Source: CAIKMD01 sp963803265
Lineage (GTDB): Bacteria; Pseudomonadota; Alphaproteobacteria; ATCC43930; CGMCC-115725
Assembly: GCA_963803265.1 (NCBI GenBank)
Contig: CAWDLZ010000031.1
Location: 9,646-73,645 of the forward strand
Length of the DNA stretch: 64,000 nt
Direction: 5' to 3'
Shown: positions 9,537-17,999 of the stretch, piece after piece
Numbering within the stretch: the stretch's first letter is position 1
Layout of the letters: each line of letters starts with the position of its first letter
Notes under the pieces: model-generated
Databases searched by the model: none
The model's input: only the letters and a program-made list of their open reading frames with translations
Told to the model about the DNA's origin: nothing
Program-made: the position numbers and the translations under genes

Positions 9537-11243
9537 TCAGCGCGCCGGGGGAACGATCGCCGTGAGCAGGTGCGAGTCGTATTTCCCGCCGGTATGGATG
9601 ACGTGGCGGCCCTTGTTGATGGTTTCTGGGTGCCCGTAGCCGACGCCGGCATAGCCGTAGATATCGCTGCCCTGGACCACTACGCGCAAGGTTTCCCCGG
9701 CGAGGAATTTGGTGCTCGATGGCCAGATCTCGATTTCCACCGGCACGATCTGCCGCGGCTTCAATTTGAGAAGCCAGCGATGCAGCAGCCAGGGCTGCTC
9801 GGGCGTCGAGCGCTTCTCGTCGAGTTCGCGATGCGAGACGCGCAGCCAACCCATCGCAACGGGGCCGTCCTCCATCGCGTTGTAGACGGGGAAGCCGACA
9901 TGCCGGCCGGCCGTGTCGAATTTTTGGAGCGCGACGAAGAGATCCATGTCGTCATTGCCTTGGGCCTCGACCCATAGGCGCAGCTTCATGTAGCCGGTCA
10001 ATTCCGTCGGCTTGGCGAAGCGGTAGCTGAATTCCGCGCGGTTCTCGTGATAGGAAGCGGGGCTGCGGATGCCGTTTTCCGGCGCGTCATAGGCGAGCTT
10101 CTGGGCCGCGCGGTAAGGCGCCGCGCGCATCTTGCCCGAGCGCGCGTCGAGATAGAGCTTCTTATATTGGGTGCGCGCGATCGGCCACTCCTTTTCCGCG
10201 CGGAACTTGCCGACATAGTATTTCTCGCGGACTTCGAGCAGCACCTTGGGCCATTTCGGCACGTCGTTTTCAACTCCGCGGAGGAAATGGTCGAAGAAGC
10301 GCCGCTGCTTCTCGACGTTTTCCGGCTGCATGAAATATTCCCATTTCTTGCGGCCGTGAATCTCGAGCCATTTCTGCGGCGACGAAATTTCACGATAGCC
10401 TTGCAGCGTGCCGCGCGTATGGAGCCCGTGGTCGGCCCAGCCGGCGACGATATAGGCGGGCGCGGTGATGTTTTTGAGCATCGCGCGCTTCGTCTCCCAA
10501 TAGGCGTCCCAGAGCGGATGGGCCTTGACCATCGCGACCAAGTCCTCCGAGCGGGTGAAAGACGGGTTGAGCCGCCGCGCGTTCCATTTCGGCACGAAAT
10601 TGGTCTCGGGGATGCCGCCATGCAGCAGCATTTCCCGGTACATGTCGCTGACGCCTTCCCACAGATTGAACGCCGCGAGATGGGGCGGCCGCGCGGCCGC
10701 GATCTGCCATTGCACGATCGCGAGATAGGACACGCCCGCGAGGCCGATCTTGCCGGTGCACCAGTCCTGTTGGGCGAGAAATTCGACGGCGTCGTAACCG
10801 TCGCGTCCCTCCGCGTGATTGAGGAAGGTGCCTTCGCCCTCGGAATGCCACATGCCGCGCGAATCGACGTTCACGATGGCGAAGCCGCGCGGCACCCAAT
10901 AGAGCGGGTCGGGCGCCTCGTAGCACGCGTATTTCGAAAGCCACTCGGGCTTCACCCCGCCGTTCTTGTAATAGGGCTCGTACCGCACCGGGTTTTCCTT
11001 GCCGTAAGGGGCCCAGGCAATGAGCGCCGGAACTCTCTCGCCCGAGGCGGGACGAAACACATTGGCATAGAGCTTGACGCCATCGCGCATCGGCAGGGCG
11101 AAGTCGCGCTCCAACAGCACGTCGTTCTCGAGGTGCTCGGTGCGCTGCTCGAACTTGGGAAATTGGCGTTCGGGCGGATGGACGCCGCGCTGCCAGATGT
11201 ATTCGAAACCCTCGTCGGATCGGGCAGTCGGGGACGGGCTCAT
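9537..11243 (-). CDS. CocE/NonD family hydrolase (X-Pro dipeptidyl-peptidase-like)
   Basis: Serine hydrolase of 568 residues with an N-terminal alpha/beta-hydrolase domain and a C-terminal jelly-roll (X-Pro dipeptidyl-peptidase C-terminal domain). Visible motifs are MRDGVKLYANVFRP, the nucleophile elbow LAGVSYLA, and GWADHGLH carrying the acid residue. Family members cleave esters (cocaine esterase), acylated antibiotics or X-Pro peptides. The start ATG at 11243 has GGAGAAG just upstream. The open frame runs on to 12212, but that part encodes a separate solute-binding protein. It converges with the amidohydrolase, eight bases apart. Confidence 0.88.
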   Translation of the reverse strand: MSPSPTARSDEGFEYIWQRGVHPPERQFPKFEQRTEHLENDVLLERDFALPMRDGVKLYANVFRPASGERVPALIAWAPYGKENPVRYEPYYKNGGVKPEWLSKYACYEAPDPLYWVPRGFAIVNVDSRGMWHSEGEGTFLNHAEGRDGYDAVEFLAQQDWCTGKIGLAGVSYLAIVQWQIAAARPPHLAAFNLWEGVSDMYREMLLHGGIPETNFVPKWNARRLNPSFTRSEDLVAMVKAHPLWDAYWETKRAMLKNITAPAYIVAGWADHGLHTRGTLQGYREISSPQKWLEIHGRKKWEYFMQPENVEKQRRFFDHFLRGVENDVPKWPKVLLEVREKYYVGKFRAEKEWPIARTQYKKLYLDARSGKMRAAPYRAAQKLAYDAPENGIRSPASYHENRAEFSYRFAKPTELTGYMKLRLWVEAQGNDDMDLFVALQKFDTAGRHVGFPVYNAMEDGPVAMGWLRVSHRELDEKRSTPEQPWLLHRWLLKLKPRQIVPVEIEIWPSSTKFLAGETLRVVVQGSDIYGYAGVGYGHPETINKGRHVIHTGGKYDSHLLTAIVPPAR

Positions 11244-11281
11244 GAGCTTCTCCAAACTATTCGCCGGCACGCGGCGGGCGG

Positions 11282-12212
11282 TCACTTTGCGATGAACTTG
11301 GCGGCATCGGGCAAATCCTTGGTGATGCCGAACTCCTTGGAGATGTCGAGCCAGTATTGCAGCCGCGCCGCCGGAACTGCGACCTCGGTCGCGGTGAAAG
11401 GCAGGGTGGCGACGACGTCGGGCGGCAGCTTCAAGTATTTGGCCTCGATCGTCCGCGCCTCGTCGGGCTTGGTCTTGATGAGATCCTCGCCCTCTTTGAG
11501 GGATCTCGCGAAAGGCGGCGACGGCTTCTGGATTGGCTTCCGCCCATTTCCGGGTCGAGGCGTAGAACGACAGCAGCGTGATCTTATTGACGCTGGTGAT
11601 GTAATCGCCGGCCGGAACGCCGGCGCCGGCCTGGATGATGCGGGTGCGGAACGGCTCGACCGGGAGCACCGCGTCAACCTGACCGAGGGTCAGCAGATCC
11701 GACATCCGCGGCAGCGCGGTCTCGATATAGGTGACGAAGTCGGGATCGACGCCCTCGACCTTGAGCCATTTCTTGAACATGATGTGGAGCGCGCCGTTGA
11801 GCCCCGGGCTGCCGACCTTCTTGCCTTTGAAATCGGCGGGCGTCTTGATGTTGGCCGCCGGACGCGCCAGCACTTGCCGCGGGTTGACCGCGGTCTGAAT
11901 GCCCGCGCCGGCAACGATCACCAGGTCCAGCCCATTCTCGTTCGCGAGCGCGAAGGTCGTCGCCGTCGTTTGCGCGATCTGGGCCGAGTTGGAAAACAGC
12001 GCCGCCATCAGGTCGGACGGCGCCGCCGGGTACAGCATCATATCGAAATCGATGCCGCGCTTGACGTTGAAGCCCTTCTCTTGCGCGACCCAGGTTGGCA
12101 GAAAATCATTGGCGAAGCCGGTCGCGACCGCGACCTTGGTTTGCGCGCCGGCGGGCGCGGCCATGGCGACCGCGAGAACGATCGCGAGCAAGCCCGGCCA
12201 GGAAAATTTCAT
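11282..12212 (-). pseudogene. ABC transporter substrate-binding protein (NMT1/TauA type), frameshifted
   Basis: Periplasmic binding protein of about 310 residues. It has a signal peptide (MKFSWPGLLAIVLAVAMAAPAGAQ) and a SsuA/THI5-like fold: PTWVAQEKGF, ADFKGKKVGSPG, MSDLLTLGQVDAVLPVEPF. Near 11505 the frame shifts. Removing one C from ATCCCTC gives REILKEGEDL and restores the C-terminus ending DLPDAAKFIAK. No permease or ATPase gene is adjacent, so it would have to serve a transporter encoded elsewhere, or act as a binding protein for the CocE hydrolase pathway encoded just downstream (inference). Confidence 0.85.
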
Positions 12213-12414
12213 CGTCGCCTCCCCATGAGCATCGCTGGCGCGCCCGCGTGCCGCGCCGCACCGCTGGTTTGGCCGCGATGCCGCCGGATCATCGCCGCTT
12301 GTCGAGCGGTTTGCAATTCCGTCGTCGCGGATATTTTCTGTTCGCCTCGTCTAACGCCTTACCCGCTCGATCTCAACCCTCTAGAATGGCGGCGCGAGAG
12401 ATCGGGAGTTCGCC

Positions 12415-13176
12415 ATGCCGGTACTCGAGCTCGCTGACGCGGAAATCTATTTCGAGGAGTACGGGAAAGGCTATCCCGTGTTGCTTCTCGCCCCCGGCGG
12501 CATGCGCTCGCGCATCGAGATGTGGCATGCCCCGGCGGGCGGGCCGGCCCGCGCCTGGCATGACTGGACCGAGCTGCTCGCTTCGCGCTATCGCGTCGTC
12601 GCCATGGATCAGCGCAATGCCGGACGCTCGCGCGGCGCGATCACGGCAAAAGACGGCTGGCGAACCTATATCGCCGATCAGCTCGCGCTCATGGATCATC
12701 TCAGCATCGCGACCTGCCACACGCTCGGCGGCTGCATCGGTTCGAGCTTTTGCCTCGCTCTCGCCGAGCTCGCGCGCCCCCGCTTCAGCGCCATGGTTCT
12801 GCAGAACCCGATCGGGCTCAATCCGGAATTTCCGACCTATTTCCAGGATGGATTCGCGGAATGGGCCGCGGAGCAGCGCGCCCGGCGGCCGGGTCTCGAT
12901 GATTCGGCGTTGCGCGCTTTCGGCGAGCGGATGTGGGGCGGCGACTTCGTCTTCAGCGTGAGCCGCGATTTCGCGCGGCGCTGCGAGGTGCCGGCGCTCG
13001 TGCTGCCGGGCAACGACAAGCCGCACCCGACCGCGACCGGCCTCGAGCTCGCCGAGCTTTTGCCCAAGGCCGAAATGCTGCGCGACTGGAAAGCCCCCGA
13101 CCATCTCCAAGAGCAGGGCCGCGTTGTCCTCGGCTTTCTCGAGCGGCACACCCCAGGCGCGGCGCGGCGATCATGA
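12415..13176 (+). CDS. Alpha/beta hydrolase with cysteine at the nucleophile elbow
   Basis: Alpha/beta-hydrolase fold protein of 253 residues. It has the oxyanion-side motif LLLAPGGMRSR, the strand MDQRNAGRS, and the elbow TLGGCIGSSFCLALAE, in which Cys replaces the usual Ser. A late ALVLPGNDKPH carries the acid residue and KAPDHLQEQG the histidine. A Cys nucleophile is known in dienelactone hydrolases but is less usual in this subfamily. The stop overlaps the next gene by four bases (ATGA at 13173-13176), so the two are probably translated together. The function beyond hydrolase is unknown. Confidence 0.82.
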   Translation: MPVLELADAEIYFEEYGKGYPVLLLAPGGMRSRIEMWHAPAGGPARAWHDWTELLASRYRVVAMDQRNAGRSRGAITAKDGWRTYIADQLALMDHLSIATCHTLGGCIGSSFCLALAELARPRFSAMVLQNPIGLNPEFPTYFQDGFAEWAAEQRARRPGLDDSALRAFGERMWGGDFVFSVSRDFARRCEVPALVLPGNDKPHPTATGLELAELLPKAEMLRDWKAPDHLQEQGRVVLGFLERHTPGAARRS

Positions 13177-14324
13177 ACGAGACGGACGCCGCGGACTTTG
13201 TCGAGCGCGCTCGCGCGCTGCGGCCGTTGATCGAGGGCTCAGGCGACGAGATCGCGCGCGGCCGCCGCCTGACCGCTCCGGTCGTCGCCGCCCTCGTCGA
13301 TGGCGGTTTCTACCGCATGCTTCTGCCGCGCAGCCTCGGCGGAGCCGAGCTGCCTCCGCCGGTCTTCATGCAGGTTCTCCTTGAGATCGCGACGGCGGAC
13401 GCCAGCACGGCCTGGTGCCTGGGCCAGTGTGGGGTCTGCGCCATGATCGCGGCCTATCTCGATCGCGATGCCGCGCGCGAGATTTTCGCCGCGCGCCCCG
13501 GCATTCTCGCCTGGGGCCAGCCGGCGCCGGTGGCATGTCGCGTCGAGGGCGGATACCGCGTCACGGGAAGCTGGACCTTCGCCAGCGGCTGCCGCCAGGC
13601 TGGCTGGCTCGGCGCCCATGTGCCGGTCATCGCGGCCGACGGTGCCGCCATCCTGCGCACCATGCTGTTTCCGGTCGCGAGCGCGACGCTGCATGATGTC
13701 TGGGACGTCATCGGCCTCAAAGGCACGGGCACCGACAATTACTCGGTCAGCGATCTCTTCGTGCCGGAGCGATTCTCGGCGGCGCGCGACGATCCGGCGG
13801 AGCGCCGCGAGGCGGGGCCGCTCTACCGGTTCAGCACCGCCACCATGTTCGCGCTGGGCTTCGCCGCGGTCGCGCTCGGGGTCGCGCGCGCCATGCTCGA
13901 TGCCGCGACCGGCGCCGCGCGCGGCAAGAAATCGTCCGGCGTAAAGCACGCGATGCGCGACAACCATGCCGTCCAGTCCCAGATCGGACGCTGCGAGGCG
14001 CGGCTGCGCTGCGCCCGGGCCTATCTCTTCGGCTGCGCCGAGGAGATCTGGCGCGATCTCGCGCGGGCGAGCGCGCTGACGATGGAGCATCGGATCGCGA
14101 TTCGGCTGGCATCGACCTGGACGATTCACGAGGCCGCAGCGGTCGTCGATGCGGCCTATCACATGATGGGCGCGACCTCGGTTTTCGGCGCTCAGCCTTT
14201 CGAGCGCAGGTTCCGCGACATCCACGCCATCGCCCAGCAGGCTCAGGCGCGCGATATCCACTACGAGAGCGTGGGGCAATTCCTGCTCGGTCTCGAAATG
14301 AATTCGCCGATCTTCGTGACCTGA
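13173..14324 (+). CDS. Acyl-CoA dehydrogenase-like flavoprotein (HpaB/HsaA monooxygenase-like)
   Basis: 383-residue acyl-CoA-dehydrogenase fold. The N-terminal helical domain has LVDGGFYRMLLPRSLGG and the ADASTAWCLGQCG segment typical of group D flavin-dependent monooxygenases and the dehydrogenase-like clade that acts on small aromatic or steroid substrates. The middle beta domain has GYRVTGSWTFASGC and GTGTDNYSVSDLFVPE. No classical acyl-CoA dehydrogenase catalytic Glu context is obvious, favouring an oxygenase or desaturase using reduced flavin. It overlaps the upstream hydrolase gene; a hydrolase remnant follows after 20 bases. Confidence 0.85.
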   Translation: MNETDAADFVERARALRPLIEGSGDEIARGRRLTAPVVAALVDGGFYRMLLPRSLGGAELPPPVFMQVLLEIATADASTAWCLGQCGVCAMIAAYLDRDAAREIFAARPGILAWGQPAPVACRVEGGYRVTGSWTFASGCRQAGWLGAHVPVIAADGAAILRTMLFPVASATLHDVWDVIGLKGTGTDNYSVSDLFVPERFSAARDDPAERREAGPLYRFSTATMFALGFAAVALGVARAMLDAATGAARGKKSSGVKHAMRDNHAVQSQIGRCEARLRCARAYLFGCAEEIWRDLARASALTMEHRIAIRLASTWTIHEAAAVVDAAYHMMGATSVFGAQPFERRFRDIHAIAQQAQARDIHYESVGQFLLGLEMNSPIFVT

Positions 14325-14344
14325 CGCCGCCGCCCCGCTCTCCG

Positions 14345-14521
14345 ATGGCGAACCATATTCCAGGTCCGCTTTATTACGAGCAGCTCGGCGCCACCGGCAC
14401 GCCGATGATCTTTTGCCACTCGACGCCCGACGATCACCGGCTGTGGCTCTTCCAGACCGCGCATTTGTCGTCGTGGTACCGGACCATCGCGGTCGATCTC
14501 GCCGGCTATCGCCGCTCGCGG
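14345..14521 (+). pseudogene. Alpha/beta hydrolase, N-terminal fragment
   Basis: About 59 codons (start MANHIPGPLYYEQLG) that match, residue for residue, the start of the intact minus-strand hydrolase at 16007-16802: both have GPLYxEQxGAxGTPM, HSTPDDHRLWLFQTAH and YRTIAVDxxGYxRS. After about 14521 the similarity stops and the DNA continues as the reverse strand of a hydrolase C-terminus. The fragment lacks the nucleophile, acid and histidine and cannot be active. It sits 20 bases after the flavoprotein gene, where an intact operon partner would be expected. Confidence 0.7.
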
Positions 14522-14700
14522 GCGCCACTTTTATGCTCGCTCCCCGGGATCGCCTTTTGCAGGTCGAAAGACGAGGCGTAGCTGCGGTCCTCCGTACCCA
14601 TGACAATGAGCGTCGGCGCCTCGATGAGGGCGTCGGATTGGTCGGTGAGGCGATGCGCGTTGGCCCGGTTCATCAGAGGCCTAACCGGACATCGGCGCCG
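14506..14700 (-). pseudogene. Alpha/beta hydrolase, C-terminal fragment in opposite orientation
   Basis: On the minus strand this reads NRANAHRLTDQSDALIEAPT, then LIVMGTEDRSYASSFDLQKA, closely matching the acid-residue region of the intact hydrolase at 16007-16802 (APTLIITGKLDRSYASAFELQKLIKG). It has no start and lacks the whole N-terminal and nucleophile part. It begins about 30 bases downstream of the Rieske gene's stop at 14730 and runs head-on into the plus-strand N-terminal fragment, with the junction at about 14510-14535. This looks like one gene cut by an inversion or deletion. Confidence 0.65.
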
Positions 14701-14729
14701 AGCCAGCGCGCCGCGGACCGAGACCTGTG

Positions 14730-16010
14730 TCAGACCGAGAGCCGATAGGTCTCCGGGCGGGCATCGAGTGCGTCGGCGACCGCTTCCGACCACGAACGAG
14801 TCTCGCGCGGCAGAACGCAGGATAGCGGCCGCAGCCGATAATCCCGCGCGTTGACGACGGGCTCCTGGCCGTCCTGAAGCGCCCGCGCCGCGGCCATGAG
14901 GCGCCGCCGCGTTTGCAGTATCAGCGCGTCGGTGCTGCCGAGGCATTCGAGCGTCCGGTCGTAGCGCGCGCCGATGCTCTCGGTGATGGCCGTATCCTGG
15001 TCCTGGAAAATCTTGATCCGCTCCCAGGGCTGCCTCGCTGGCGCGGCGTCGTCGGGCGCGTATCCGTTGCTCTTGTTATGGGCGGCAAGGGACGTTCCGG
15101 GCATCAACAGCGAGTGCATGCCCCAACCCGTCAGCATACGCTTCAACTCGGCTTCCGTGAGCGGGCGCACCGGATGCCAGGAGAAGGCGAAGCACCAGGT
15201 CTTGTCGTCGTCGGACGGGACCCAGGCATGGCCGCCGAAGGGCGCGTCGCCGGGGAAGCCGGGGATCGTCGTAAAGAACGGCAGGAACCATTCGCCGATC
15301 CGCCAGTAATAGTGCTTCTCGTCGGCGTCGCGCCGCGCGCCTTGCAGGATTCCGCCTTGCGTCTGGACGATCTCGATCTTCGGATTGGGATCGTCGGCCA
15401 TCCATTTGCCGGATTCGTATTTGCCGTGCGAGGGCGACGCCGAGATCGTCTCGCGCCCGTGCAGGAAGTTGAGATGGCTCGAATCGAGATCGCCCTCCAT
15501 GCCCTGCAGCCAATGGCAGTCCTGCAACCGCTTCGAGGCATAGACGTGGCTCTCGGGCACCAGATTCCATTCCAGTTCCGGCAGCGCGGGCTGCCGCGCC
15601 GGCGGTCCCATATAGGTCCAGATGACGCCGTTGCGGTCGATGCAGGGATAGGCCGTATGCTTCACCTGGTCGCAAAACCGCGTTTGCGGCGGCTCGTTCG
15701 GCATGTCAACGCAATTGCCGGCGATGTCGTATTTCCAGCCGTGATACCAGCACCGGAGGCCGCTTTCGCCGTTCTTGGCGAAATAGAGCGAGGCGCCGCG
15801 ATGCGCGCAATGCTCGCCCAGCAAGCCGGGCCGTCCCTGGCTGTCGCGAAAAGCGATGAGGTCTTCGCCAAGGAGGCGCACGCGCACCGGCGCCCCATCG
15901 GCCTCGAGCTCGCGCGAGAGCACCGCCGGGGTCCAGTAGCGCCGCAGCAGCGCGCCCATCGGCGTGCCCGGACCGGTCCGCGCCAAGAGCTCCTGCTCGT
16001 CGCGTTTCAT
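14730..16010 (-). CDS. Rieske non-heme iron oxygenase, alpha subunit
   Basis: Aromatic-ring dioxygenase or demethylase large subunit of 426 residues. Rieske [2Fe-2S] ligands: CAHRG, then CWYHGW. The mononuclear iron site DLDSSHLNFLH has the D-x2-H-x4-H spacing. The N-terminus (GTPMGALLRRYWTPAVLS) and length match the phthalate-dioxygenase-like/vanillate demethylase group. The start ATG at 16010 overlaps the stop of the upstream hydrolase (ATGA). No ferredoxin or reductase gene lies in the window, so electrons must come from elsewhere. It differs clearly from the three tandem Rieske proteins at 20-23.7 kb. Confidence 0.92.
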   Translation of the reverse strand: MKRDEQELLARTGPGTPMGALLRRYWTPAVLSRELEADGAPVRVRLLGEDLIAFRDSQGRPGLLGEHCAHRGASLYFAKNGESGLRCWYHGWKYDIAGNCVDMPNEPPQTRFCDQVKHTAYPCIDRNGVIWTYMGPPARQPALPELEWNLVPESHVYASKRLQDCHWLQGMEGDLDSSHLNFLHGRETISASPSHGKYESGKWMADDPNPKIEIVQTQGGILQGARRDADEKHYYWRIGEWFLPFFTTIPGFPGDAPFGGHAWVPSDDDKTWCFAFSWHPVRPLTEAELKRMLTGWGMHSLLMPGTSLAAHNKSNGYAPDDAAPARQPWERIKIFQDQDTAITESIGARYDRTLECLGSTDALILQTRRRLMAAARALQDGQEPVVNARDYRLRPLSCVLPRETRSWSEAVADALDARPETYRLSV

Positions 16011-16802
16011 CGCGTCTCTCCGGGATAAAGGCCGAGCCGGCCGAGGAATTCGATCGCATGGCGATCGTACTCCCAGGGCGCCTCGATCATCGGCGCATGG
16101 GCGACGCCCTCGATCGCTCGGAAGCTCGCAGCCTTTGATGAGCTTTTGCAGCTCGAAGGCGCTGGCATAGCTGCGATCGAGCTTGCCGGTGATGATGAGC
16201 GTCGGAACCGCGATATCGCGGTAATAGGATTCCGGCTCGCGATGCGACAGGCCTTGGTTCATCGCGATGATGCTGGCGAGCGTGCCGTGATTGTCGAGCT
16301 CCACCACCATGCGCGCGTAATACTGCAGGATCGGGTTTTCGCGCGAGGCGGGGGCGAGGTGATCGAGCACCTGCTCGTGGCGCAAGGCCAGCCCCTCGCT
16401 GCGGTAGCGCTCGATCCAGCGCAAGAAGACTTCGTTCGATGGGCTGAATCCGCAACCCGACAAAATGAGCGCGAGGACTCGCCCGGGCTGCCGATGGGCC
16501 ATCGCGGTGGCGATTCCGGCGCCCATCGAGTTGCCGTGTATGATCGCACCGCCCGAACTGATGCGATCGACGACCTCCCAGCACGCTTGAGCCTGATCGG
16601 ACACCGTGACGCCTTCCTGAACCGCGGGCGAGCGTCCATAGCCGCCGATATCGACCGCGATGGTTCGATAATGCGCGGAGAAATGCGCGGTCTGGAACAG
16701 CCACAGCCGGTGATCGTCGGGCGTCGAATGAAGAAAGAGCATCGGCGTGCCGCTGGCTCCGATCTGCTCAAAATAAAGCGGTCCAGGAACGCGACGCGCC
16801 AT
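16007..16802 (-). CDS. Alpha/beta hydrolase, one frameshift near the 3' end
   Basis: Alpha/beta-hydrolase fold, about 264 residues. Motifs: LFLHSTPDDHRLWLFQ, AVDIGGYGRSP, the elbow HGNSMGAG (Ser nucleophile), and TLIITGKLDRSYAS with the acid residue. Near 16122 the frame breaks in CTTCCGAGC. Deleting one base restores CELRAIEGVAHAPMIEAPWE with the catalytic His and a stop overlapping the Rieske ATG at 16010, so one inserted base is likely. ATG 16802 is preferred over a TTG six bases upstream. Together with the Rieske gene it suggests oxygenation followed by C-C or ester hydrolysis. Confidence 0.85.
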
Positions 16803-16884
16803 GGCCAACCCTCGGCGACACGATTGCGGCCGAACACTACCGCGAACCGCCGCGCCCTGGCAATCGGCCGATCCGAAGCCGGTT

Positions 16885-17865
16885 CTACGGACGGGTTTCG
16901 TCGCGCAAAAAGTCGAGCCGGCGGAACAGCTCGCGGTCCGTGATCTGAAACAGCCGCGTTCTCGCGTTCGACGCCTTGTGGCTGATCCATTGCCCGTGCG
17001 GGAGCGTGAAAATGTCCTTGGGTCCCCAGCTCACGGTATCGTCGCCGATGCGCGATTGCCCGTCGCCCTCGACGACGACGCAGACCGCATTGCTGTTGGT
17101 TCGATAGGCTGCCGTTTCAACGCCCTTGGCGAGACCGAGGACATAGCAGTCGATGGTCAACAGGATCGCGCCGCCGGTCGCGGGATTGACATAGCGCAAG
17201 CGGCGCAGGCCGTCCGCCGCCGGCTTCAACGCTTCGAGCGCGGCGGCGGTCGCTTCCCAAGGATAACGGAACTTCGGCGAATAGGCCCAGCTCGAGCTTG
17301 GCCGGTCGGGCGCGAGGCCGGCGGCGAAGACGGCGTCGGGCGGCACCTCGAGCGCGCCATGCACCGGACCGGGCTCGAAGACGCGGTTGTCGAGATAGCC
17401 GTGAACGGGCACGTCGAGCGCATCGACCCATACCGCGCGCTCGTTCCCGTCATTGGCGTGCTGGTGCCAGGTCATGCCGGGAGTGAGCACCAGATCGCCC
17501 GGCAGCATCGGGCAGATCTTGCCTTCGACGGTGGTGGTCGTGCCGCTGCCTTCGAGCACGAAGCGCAGCGCGTGCATCGTATGGCGATGCGGCCGCGCCC
17601 GCTCGCCGGGCATCAGCACCTGCAGATTGACGGAGAGGTTCGGCGCCGCGCCGTCGCCGCCGCTTGCGAGGCCGGGATTCCTGAGGATCAGCACCCGCCG
17701 CTCGGCATCGTCCATGTTGGTCGCCGACACGGCATCGTCGATGAGAGGAGTCATCGCCTGCCAGCGCCAAATCTGGGATGTAACGAGCGGGCGATTGGGC
17801 CGCAGCTCCTGCTCCCACATCGCCAAGACATTGACGGCCGCTAACTTGTCGTGAAGGTCGGTCAT
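16885..17865 (-). CDS. Gentisate 1,2-dioxygenase-like bicupin
   Basis: 326-residue two-cupin protein. The first cupin has the metal-binding HRHTMHALRFVLEGSG and the second has NAVCVVVEGDGQSRIG followed by FTLPHGQWISHKA. The layout is that of gentisate/1-hydroxy-2-naphthoate dioxygenases, which cleave the ring next to a carboxylate using Fe(II), though it is somewhat shorter than the 340-380 residues usual for the family. The start at 17865 has AGGGAGGTGGAG immediately upstream. The adjacent divergent FAD monooxygenase (from 18000) could supply a hydroxylated ring substrate (inference). Confidence 0.85.
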   Translation of the reverse strand: MTDLHDKLAAVNVLAMWEQELRPNRPLVTSQIWRWQAMTPLIDDAVSATNMDDAERRVLILRNPGLASGGDGAAPNLSVNLQVLMPGERARPHRHTMHALRFVLEGSGTTTTVEGKICPMLPGDLVLTPGMTWHQHANDGNERAVWVDALDVPVHGYLDNRVFEPGPVHGALEVPPDAVFAAGLAPDRPSSSWAYSPKFRYPWEATAAALEALKPAADGLRRLRYVNPATGGAILLTIDCYVLGLAKGVETAAYRTNSNAVCVVVEGDGQSRIGDDTVSWGPKDIFTLPHGQWISHKASNARTRLFQITDRELFRRLDFLRDETRP

Positions 17866-17999
17866 CGCTCCACCTCCCTGTTTGACGCGATCTTCGCGCT
17901 TCCCGCCGGCGAATGCAACGGCCGGCGGGTGCGGCCTCGCGCGCGTTGACCGCTCGGCGCCTTTCCGCCTACGGTTGCGCAGGGGACAAGCGGGTTTCG

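Noticed and set aside
10047..12437. 796-codon plus-strand open frame
   Set aside because: Antisense to the CocE hydrolase and the solute-binding protein; composition is that of a complement frame and no motif is present.
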